A stretch of DNA of 5,062 nucleotides from Rhodospirillales bacterium. GTDB taxonomy: Bacteria > Pseudomonadota > Alphaproteobacteria > Geminicoccales > Geminicoccaceae. The notes below the pieces were generated by a model. The model did no database searches and was not told the origin of the DNA. It saw only the letters and a program-made list of their open reading frames with translations. Shown here one piece after another: positions 1-4,586 of this stretch. Made by a program: the position numbers and the translations under genes. The stretch's first letter is position 1. Every line of letters begins with the position of its first letter. The DNA is taken from NCBI GenBank assembly GCA_007131045.1, contig SLRI01000527.1, positions 1 to 5,062 on the forward strand, read 5' to 3'.

Positions 1-138
1 CATGAGGAAATGCAGAAGCTGATCACAGAAGGCATCGAAAGCGGCATCAGCGATCGGACCCCCGAGCAATTGCTCAAGTCAGCACGAGCGGCAGCAGAAG
101 CAGCACGTGACAAGGTCGAACCGTGCCTATCCGCTTGA
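1..138 (+). CDS. parD: ParD-like antitoxin, C-terminal part, 3' end altered by IS insertion
   Basis: This is the 3' portion of a reading frame that enters from the left edge; 45 codons are visible before a TGA at 136-138. The peptide contains KLITEGIESGISDRTPEQLL followed by an Ala/Arg-rich helix. That resembles the C-terminal toxin-wrapping region of ParD-type (type II) antitoxins, which neutralise ParE and repress their own operon through an N-terminal ribbon-helix-helix domain, here outside the window. The family call rests on this resemblance and on the ParE remnant directly downstream. Without the insertion the gene would end ...RDKVEL with TAG, overlapping parE. The IS enters at 122, so the product now ends ...RDKVEPCLSA, a change of only the last residues. 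The antitoxin is probably still functional. The truncated view leaves some doubt, since another small DNA-binding antitoxin would look similar here. Confidence 0.68.
   Translation, partial: HEEMQKLITEGIESGISDRTPEQLLKSARAAAEAARDKVEPCLSA
114..121. repeat. Target-site duplication, left copy
   Basis: GGTCGAAC lies directly against the left IS end and is repeated at 412-419. Eight bases is the duplication length expected for IS1595 elements. Confidence 0.88.
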
Positions 139-149
139 CACCCACACCC
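122..149 (+). repeat. Left terminal inverted repeat of the IS1595-type element
   Basis: It pairs with 384-411 read on the opposite strand, differing at only three of 28 positions. The outermost 15 bases (122-136) match perfectly and abut the target duplication. Confidence 0.88.
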
Positions 150-150
150 A

Positions 151-181
151 CTACATCTAGGGTGGGCGTAAAGCGGATAGG
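151..181 (-). repeat. Extra internal copy of the IS right end, forming a hairpin with the left end
   Basis: The stretch beginning CTACATCTAGGGTGGGCG and ending AAGCGGATAGG aligns with the true right end at 373-407 (CTACATGTTG...AAGCGGATAGG) with a few small gaps. It lacks the outermost CACG. The 11-base CCTATCCGCTT at 126-136 is perfectly complementary to 171-181, and the inner bases also pair partly, so 126-181 can fold as a 56-base hairpin. It sits immediately before the surviving transposase sequence. It may record an aborted or nested transposition or the recombination that removed the element's middle. Confidence 0.7.
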
Positions 182-185
182 AGGG

Positions 186-398
186 AAAACTTGGTTGAAC
201 GGTATTCACCACGGCGTCAGCGCCAAGCACCTCCAGGCATACCTCAACGAGTTCACGTTCCGCTTCAATCGCCGTTTTTACCCATTCAATGCCTTCCGGT
301 CGCTCCTTGGGATCGCCGGGGACACGACTGCGCCGACCAGGGCGGGGTTATATTCGGGAGAGTGGCAGCATCCTACATGTTGTGGGTATGGGCGTTAA
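186..398 (+). pseudogene. ISXO2-like transposase, C-terminal remnant
   Basis: About 70 codons from KTWLNGIHHG through AYLNEFTFRFNRRFYP and FRSLLGIAG to ...CCGYGR, ending at TAA 396-398. This is the C-terminal end of the DDE-type transposase domain of IS1595/ISXO2 elements. The N-terminal zinc-ribbon-like region and most of the catalytic core are absent; family members are usually around 300 residues. The reading frame is open back to 123, but the upstream 20 or so codons are terminal-repeat sequence and not transposase, so any peptide made would be inert. The join between repeat sequence and transposase at about 182-186 marks the deletion breakpoint. Confidence 0.85.
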
Positions 399-411
399 GC
401 GGATAGGCACG
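384..411 (-). repeat. Right terminal inverted repeat of the IS1595-type element
   Basis: This is the inverted partner of 122-149. The transposase stop codon TAA (396-398) lies inside the repeat, so the remnant gene ends within the element's tip. Confidence 0.88.
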
Positions 412-419
412 GGTCGAAC
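412..419. repeat. Target-site duplication, right copy
   Basis: GGTCGAAC lies directly against the right IS end and is identical to 114-121. The parE body resumes at 420. Confidence 0.88.
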
Positions 420-701
420 TATAGAACGACCAACCGCGCCGACCGCGATATCATCGAAATCTACAGTAGAGGTGCACTAGATTTCGGCGTTGCTCAGGCT
501 GAGCGCTATCATCATCGGCTGGTCGACACGTTCGAACTGTTAGCGCTGAACCCCAAGATGGCACCTGAGCGATCAGAGTTCCGACCAACTGTGAGATTGC
601 ATCACTACGGTGTCCACCTCATTTTCTACAGAATCGAGCAGGACGGCATCCTGATTCTGCGAGTGCTCCACAATCGCCAGGATTGGAAGCGGCATTTGTA
701 A
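414..701 (+). pseudogene. parE: ParE-family toxin, start codon removed by IS insertion
   Basis: The frame reads YRTTNRADRDIIEIYSRGAL from 420 and ends RVLHNRQDWKRHL at TAA 699-701. The pattern fits the RelE/ParE toxin fold: N-terminal helices with ...FGVAQAERY, a central FRPTVRLHHYGVHLIFYRI strand region, and the ParE-type ending VLH-R-D--RHL. ParE toxins poison DNA gyrase and are held inactive by ParD. Joining 107-121 to 420-701 gives a 98-codon gene starting at GTG 107, the usual size, and overlapping the end of parD. With the IS in place, that GTG runs into a stop at 158-160. The parE frame upstream of 420 hits TAA at 396-398 with no start codon between, and the first in-frame ATG lies deep in the gene. 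The toxin is therefore very likely not made. Confidence 0.85.
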
Positions 702-732
702 CGAGCGTAAAAGCTGATCCAGCAATACCAAT

Positions 733-1590
733 CTATTCTGCCCCCACCGCATAAGGCGGCTTCTCGTACCCCTCGGGCGAACGGGTGAACACCTCGCAGC
801 CGTCCTCGGTCACCCCTACCGTGTGCTCGAACTGCGCCGACAAGGAGCGGTCGCGGGTCACCGTGGTCCAGCCGTCCTTGAGGATCTTCACCTTGTGGCC
901 GCCGGCATTGATCATCGGCTCGATGGTGAACAGCATGCCCGGCGCCAGGACCAGCCCGTCGCCGGGCTTGCCGTAGTGGCGGACCTCGGGCGCGTCGTGG
1001 AACACCTTGCCGATGCCGTGGCCGACGAAATCGCGGACCACCGAAAACCGCGCCCCTTCCGCCACCACCTGGATCGCATGGCCGACGTCACCCAGCGTCG
1101 CCCCGGGGCGCACCGCCTCGATCCCGGCCCACATCGCATCGAAGGTGACGTCGATCAGCTTTTGCCCCTTGACCGGCACCTTGTCGCCCACCGCGAACAT
1201 CCGGCTGGTGTCGCCGTAGTAGCCACCCAGGATCACCGTGACGTCGATATTGAGGATGTCGCCGTCGGCCAGCCGCTTGTCGTCGGAGGGGATGCCGTGA
1301 TTGACGACGTGGTTGACCGAGATGCAGGAGCTCTTGGTGTAGCCGCGATAGCCGAGCGTCGCCGGCACGCCGCCGTGATCGCGCATGAACTGCTCGATCA
1401 ACCGGTCCAAGGCACCCGTCGCCACCCCGACCTCGACCAGGGGCGTGATGTGATCGAGGGTCATCGCCGCCAATTGGCCGGCCTTGCGCATCGCGGCGAA
1501 AGCCTCGGGGCCGTGAATCGGCACGGGCCGCCCGGTGCCGGCCTTGTCGATATGCGTTTTGCGCTCGTCTTTCATCACGTCGATCGTCAT
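733..1590 (-). CDS. map: Methionine aminopeptidase, type I
   Basis: A cytosolic metalloprotease that removes the initiator methionine from new proteins when the second residue is small. The 285-residue product has the full pita-bread signature: substrate-side His98 in VVNHGIP, and the five metal ligands Asp116 (NIDVT), Asp127 (GDTSR), His191 (GHGIG), Glu224 (TIEPM) and Glu255 (QFEHT), plus His198 in FHDAPEV. YRGYTKSSCIS at 81-91 is typical of bacterial type I enzymes. Type I enzymes are commonly about 250-280 residues; the extra length is a short N-terminal tail. The ATG at 1588-1590 has no clear Shine-Dalgarno and a second ATG lies five codons in, so the exact start is uncertain. It is the last gene of the minus-strand cluster, 10 bp after the dehydrogenase. 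It ends facing the parE remnant, with 31 bp between the two stops. Confidence 0.95.
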   Translation of the reverse strand: MTIDVMKDERKTHIDKAGTGRPVPIHGPEAFAAMRKAGQLAAMTLDHITPLVEVGVATGALDRLIEQFMRDHGGVPATLGYRGYTKSSCISVNHVVNHGIPSDDKRLADGDILNIDVTVILGGYYGDTSRMFAVGDKVPVKGQKLIDVTFDAMWAGIEAVRPGATLGDVGHAIQVVAEGARFSVVRDFVGHGIGKVFHDAPEVRHYGKPGDGLVLAPGMLFTIEPMINAGGHKVKILKDGWTTVTRDRSLSAQFEHTVGVTEDGCEVFTRSPEGYEKPPYAVGAE

Positions 1591-1600
1591 GAGGCGGCCG

Positions 1601-2881
1601 TCACGCCACCACCTCGGGGTTGAGGATCAGGCCGGACTCCAGCGGCCGGCCGGCGAGATAGGTCAGGATACTGTCGACACACTTCTCGGCCATGGCCGCG
1701 ACCGCGCCGTCGCTCAAGCCTGCTACATGGGGAGAGAGAACGACATTGTCCATTCGCCGGAGCGGCGAGTCCATCGGCAGCGGCTCCACCTCGAAGACGT
1801 CGAGCCCGGCGCCTGCGATGCTCCCGGCCTCGAGCGCCCGGGCCAGGGCCGCCTCGTCGATCAGCGGTCCGCGCGCCGTGTTGACGACGAAAGCCGAGGG
1901 CTTCATCCGCTCGAACGCCGCCTCGTTCACCAGATGCCGGGTCGAGGGCATCGCCGGGGCGTGCACCGAGACGAAATCGGAATCCTCGAGCAACGCCTCG
2001 AAAGCCACTGGCTCACAGCCCAGATGCTCGATCGCGCTGGCCTCGACATAGGGATCGTAGACCAGGACCCGCATCGCAAAACCCTGGCAGCGCTTGGCGA
2101 CGGCCCGGCCGATCCGCCCGAAGCCGATGAGCCCGACCGTCGTGCCGTGCAGCCGGCCGTGGTAGAGACTGCCCCAGCCGCCGTCGCGCACCCGCCGGTC
2201 GTAGTCGGTGATCCGCGAGGCCAGTGCGGCGATCAGCGCCAGCGTGTGGTCCGCCACCGCCTCGTGATTGGTCCCGAACGCCATGGCCACGGCGACGCCG
2301 GCCTCGGTGCAGGCCGCGACATCGACCTGGTCGTAGCCGACCCCGAGCCGGGCAACGATCCTGAGATCCTTGGCCGCCGCCAGGGTCCGGGCATTATAGG
2401 GCTCGATGCTGGCGATGGTGGCGACGGCACCCGGAACGGCCTCGATCAGCCCCGCCGCATCGAAGCTGCGGCCGGTCTCGTTGAAGACCACCTCGAAGCC
2501 GGCATCGACCAGGGGCTGCAGCAGATGCCGGCGCTCGCTCAAGACCGGAATGGTGCAGAGCACCCGGCCCTTGCCCGCCAGCCGCCCGGCGCGACGCAGC
2601 TCGCGCCGCCGCCGGCCGGTCACCATGTCGGCCGTCTGCTCCTTGAAGCGGGCCAATTGCGGCCGGGCGGCGTGGGCCTCGAGCGCGGCGCGGTCGCGAT
2701 AGACCTCGTAGAGCACGACCCGGCTGTCGTCCTCCTGCACGACGTCGAAGACCAGGCAGCCGGGCTCCTCGGCGAGCGTGATCCGCGCATGCTCAGCTGC
2801 GAGGTCCAAGAACCGCGCCATCGAGCCCTCGGCGATCTCGAGCTCGACCAGAAGAACGACGTTCGGCTCGGCAGACGACAT
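1601..2881 (-). CDS. ABM-domain / D-2-hydroxyacid dehydrogenase fusion
   Basis: A 426-residue protein with two domains. Residues 8 to about 90 resemble the antibiotic-biosynthesis-monooxygenase (ABM, YgiN-like) dimeric ferredoxin-like fold, with EEPGCLVFDVVQ, VLYEVYRDRAALEAH and ARFK motifs. Residues from about 105 to 426 form an NAD-dependent D-isomer 2-hydroxyacid dehydrogenase related to phosphoglycerate and glyoxylate/hydroxypyruvate reductases: Rossmann motif GFGRIG at 253-258, Asp276 (VYDPY) after the second strand favouring NAD(H), and catalytic Arg337 (NTARGPL), Glu366 (EVEP) and His385 (SPHVAG). Dehydrogenases of this type reversibly reduce 2-oxo acids to D-2-hydroxy acids; the substrate here is unknown. 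The reading frame is continuous, so the fusion appears real and not a frameshift artefact. The start is 12 bp after the amidase stop, with only a weak ribosome site (GGGATC). The ABM half may serve as a dimerisation or small-molecule-binding unit. Confidence 0.88.
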   Translation of the reverse strand: MSSAEPNVVLLVELEIAEGSMARFLDLAAEHARITLAEEPGCLVFDVVQEDDSRVVLYEVYRDRAALEAHAARPQLARFKEQTADMVTGRRRRELRRAGRLAGKGRVLCTIPVLSERRHLLQPLVDAGFEVVFNETGRSFDAAGLIEAVPGAVATIASIEPYNARTLAAAKDLRIVARLGVGYDQVDVAACTEAGVAVAMAFGTNHEAVADHTLALIAALASRITDYDRRVRDGGWGSLYHGRLHGTTVGLIGFGRIGRAVAKRCQGFAMRVLVYDPYVEASAIEHLGCEPVAFEALLEDSDFVSVHAPAMPSTRHLVNEAAFERMKPSAFVVNTARGPLIDEAALARALEAGSIAGAGLDVFEVEPLPMDSPLRRMDNVVLSPHVAGLSDGAVAAMAEKCVDSILTYLAGRPLESGLILNPEVVA

Positions 2882-2893
2882 CGAGCAGATCCC

Positions 2894-4315
2894 CTAGGAT
2901 GGAAAAGGCGGCGGGCCGAGCCGAAAATCGGCCTCGCGCTCGAGATGGTGCGCGAGGCGCAACAGCCTGGCCTCGGCGAACGGTGGGGCCACCAGCTGAA
3001 TGGCCATCGGCAACCCGTTCTGCGTCCGCCCGATCGGCAGGGTCAAGGCCGGCAGCCCGAGATAATTGAACGGGCAGATGAAATGCCCCATCCCGTTGAC
3101 CAGCCGGACATAGGCCGCCGTATCCGCCGAACCCGCCGCATCGAGCTTGGCAATCGGCTCGGCCAGCGCCGGCAGCACCAGGACGTCGGCCGCAGCGAAC
3201 ACCTCGGCGCAGAACCGCCGGAGCGCCTCGGCCCGATAGGTCACCGCCCGGAGATAGGCCGTGGCCGCCACCTCGTAGCCGGGCTCCAGCCGGGCCAGGG
3301 TATAGGCGTTGTACTCCCCCCGCTTCTCGGCCACGAAGTCCTCGTGCCGGGTCGCGACCTCGGAGAGCATGATCACCCGGCGGAGCGCGTTCAACGGCTC
3401 GATCGGCGGCAGGGTGATGCGCGAGGCCACGGCGTCGACCGCCGACAACCGCTCGACCGCCCGGTCATAGAGCCCGGCGACCTCGGCCGAGAGCGGGATC
3501 TCGAAGGGCGCCTCGCCGACCGCCAGCCGCATCCCGCCGAGCGGCCGGTCGAGCAGCGCCAGGTAGGGCGGCACCGGCCGATCGACGGCCGTCGGATCGC
3601 GCGGATCCGGGCCGGCGATCACCTCCATGAGCAAGGCCAGATCCCGCGCACTGCGCGCCAGCGGCCCGACATGATCGAGGGTGTGCGACAAGGGCAACGC
3701 ACCGGCCCGGCTGACCCGGCCGTAGGTGGGCTTGAGCCCGGTGATCCCGACGCACGCCGCCGGCACCCGGATCGAACCACCGGTATCCGAGCCCAGCGCC
3801 GCGAAGTTCAGCCGGGCGGCGATCGAGGCCACCGGCCCGCTCGACGAGCCGCCGGTGATATGGTCGAGATTCCAGGGGTTTTTCGGATGGCCGGTGATGT
3901 CGTTGTGCCCGGTCAGGCCGAGCGCGAACTCGACCATGTTGAGCCTTCCGAGATCGACCACGCCCGCCGCATCCAGCCGCTCGATCACCGAGGCGGTCAC
4001 GGTCGGCACGAAGTCGCCGCGCACCGTGCTGCCGGAAGCGCAAGCCTTGCCGGCCCGGTAGAACATGTCCTTGTGCGCCAGCGGCACGCCAGCCAGAGGC
4101 CCCAGCGCCGCCCCACCCTGGCGCTCGCCGTCGATCCGCTCGGCCGTGGCCAGGGCCTCGTCGTCCCAGAGCTCGACCAGGGCGTTCAAGGCCGGCGCGT
4201 GCGTGCCAAGCGCCTCGAGCGCGGCCGTGGTCAGCTCGACGCTGGTGACCTCGCCCCGCCGCAACGCCTCGGCCGCGGCGAAGAGATCGCCCTCGAGCAG
4301 TTCGGCCGCACTCAT
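2894..4315 (-). CDS. Amidase-signature family hydrolase
   Basis: A 473-residue amidase, normal size for the family, which hydrolyses carboxamides or related C-N bonds using a Ser-cisSer-Lys triad. The triad is visible as Lys82 (LAHKD), cis-Ser157 (TGGSSSGP) and nucleophile Ser181 (GSDTGGSIRVP). The 75- and 24-residue spacings between them match the family as I recall it from fatty acid amide hydrolase. The C-terminal block PFNYLGLPALTLPIG...GLPMAIQLV (415-442) is also typical. No signal peptide or membrane segment is seen, so it is probably cytosolic. Its ATG overlaps the stop of the upstream small gene as ATGA (4312-4315), indicating translational coupling. The substrate is not identifiable; GatA is less likely because no gatB or clear gatC is adjacent. 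Candidates include AtzE-like or aliphatic/aryl amide hydrolases. Confidence 0.92.
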   Translation of the reverse strand: MSAAELLEGDLFAAAEALRRGEVTSVELTTAALEALGTHAPALNALVELWDDEALATAERIDGERQGGAALGPLAGVPLAHKDMFYRAGKACASGSTVRGDFVPTVTASVIERLDAAGVVDLGRLNMVEFALGLTGHNDITGHPKNPWNLDHITGGSSSGPVASIAARLNFAALGSDTGGSIRVPAACVGITGLKPTYGRVSRAGALPLSHTLDHVGPLARSARDLALLMEVIAGPDPRDPTAVDRPVPPYLALLDRPLGGMRLAVGEAPFEIPLSAEVAGLYDRAVERLSAVDAVASRITLPPIEPLNALRRVIMLSEVATRHEDFVAEKRGEYNAYTLARLEPGYEVAATAYLRAVTYRAEALRRFCAEVFAAADVLVLPALAEPIAKLDAAGSADTAAYVRLVNGMGHFICPFNYLGLPALTLPIGRTQNGLPMAIQLVAPPFAEARLLRLAHHLEREADFRLGPPPFPS

Positions 4316-4473
4316 TCCTCGTCGTCCAGGGCGTGCGCGTCGGCGAGCTCCTGCATCACCACCACGAAGGTCGCCGGCTCGTCCTGGAACGGCAGCACCG
4401 GCACCACGTCCAACACCTGCCGCTTGGCCGTTTCCGGCAGCGCTTCGGCCCCGCCACCCGCATCACCTGCCAT
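4312..4473 (-). CDS. Small protein (53 aa) coupled to the amidase, possible accessory subunit
   Basis: The first gene of the minus-strand cluster. I prefer ATG 4471-4473 because it has a strong Shine-Dalgarno just upstream (AGCGGAGGAACGATG); a TTG eight codons further up (4495-4497) has none. The product has a Gly/Ala-rich start, then KRQVLDVVPVLPFQDEPATF and VVVMQELADAHALDDEE, ending very acidic. Its TGA overlaps the amidase ATG in ATGA. I do not recognise the family with confidence. Small partners precede some amidases (GatC for GatA; AtzG for AtzE), and the PF-DEPA-F stretch faintly recalls the C-terminal region of AtzG/DUF4089-type proteins. That link is inference from position more than from sequence. 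No membrane segment is apparent. Confidence 0.68.
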   Translation of the reverse strand: MAGDAGGGAEALPETAKRQVLDVVPVLPFQDEPATFVVVMQELADAHALDDEE

Positions 4474-4586
4474 CGTTCCTCCGCTCGTCTCGGACAACCC
4501 GGAGGCTCATTAGCAGCCGGTGCTTGCCCGCGCACCCCGTTAGTGCGACCTTTTGCGCTGCTTCGAGCCCAACCAACGAGACGGAA
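4474..4586. promoter_or_regulatory. Divergent intergenic region, presumed to hold both promoters
   Basis: The 113 bp separate the minus-strand amidase cluster from the plus-strand thiamine-diphosphate enzyme gene, so promoters for both should lie here or inside the gene starts. No convincing -35/-10 pair or GG-N10-GC (sigma-54) element was found on either strand. A small dyad, CGCAC-CCCGTTA-GTGCG at 4531-4547, is preceded by another GTGC at 4520-4523. It could be an operator half-site set, but such short repeats are common in GC-rich DNA. Confidence 0.35.
4481..4485 (-). promoter_or_regulatory. Shine-Dalgarno site for the 53-aa gene
   Basis: On the minus strand AGCGGAGGAACGATG places a purine-rich GGAGG core just before the ATG at 4473. 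The spacing is slightly short but workable, and it is much better than anything before the upstream TTG, so it decides the start. The coordinates given are approximate to a few bases. Confidence 0.55.

Larger units (their letters stand above)
122..411 (+). mobile_element. 290-bp internally deleted IS1595-family (ISXO2-like) element
   Basis: The element is bounded by terminal inverted repeats at 122-149 and 384-411, identical at 25 of 28 positions, the outer 15 (CGTGCCTATCCGCTT) being perfect. It is flanked by a perfect 8-bp direct repeat, GGTCGAAC, at 114-121 and 412-419. Eight-base target duplications and a transposase with a C-terminal HGVSAKHLQAYL...FRFNRR block are typical of IS1595 elements, which are normally about 1 kb. 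Only the C-terminal fifth or so of the transposase survives, so the element cannot move by itself. Intact ends mean a related full-length copy could mobilise it, as with a MITE. Deletion could have come before or after insertion. The insertion site is the parD/parE overlap, and removing 298 bp (element plus one duplication) rejoins parE in frame. Confidence 0.88.

Noticed and set aside
191..480. Alternative + strand frames of 63-71 codons across the IS remnant
   Set aside because: They are frame-shifted shadows of the transposase tail and IS ends; none resembles a protein.
702..732. Possible terminator between the parE remnant and map, which converge
   Set aside because: The 31 bp contain no stem-loop with a U-run that I can see. 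A small CCGC/GCGG hairpin nearby lies within map coding sequence and lacks a U-tract.
823..1623. A 266-codon + strand frame over map
   Set aside because: It is the antisense shadow of a methionine aminopeptidase with all metal ligands; the composition is Arg/His/Asp-rich and it shows no domain.
2894..4315. GatA subunit of the tRNA-dependent amidotransferase
   Set aside because: It has the same fold and triad, but the 53-residue neighbour is not clearly GatC, no gatB follows, and the next gene is a dehydrogenase fusion.
4474..4497. Longer version of the small protein starting at TTG 4495-4497
   Set aside because: There is no ribosome site before the TTG, whereas the ATG eight codons later has GGAGG immediately upstream.
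1535..4513. A 992-codon open frame on the + strand spanning most of the window
   Set aside because: It is antisense to four genes with clear catalytic motifs (map, dehydrogenase fusion, amidase, small protein). Its product is Arg/Gly/Pro/His-rich with no recognisable domain, as expected for a stop-free shadow of GC-rich coding DNA.
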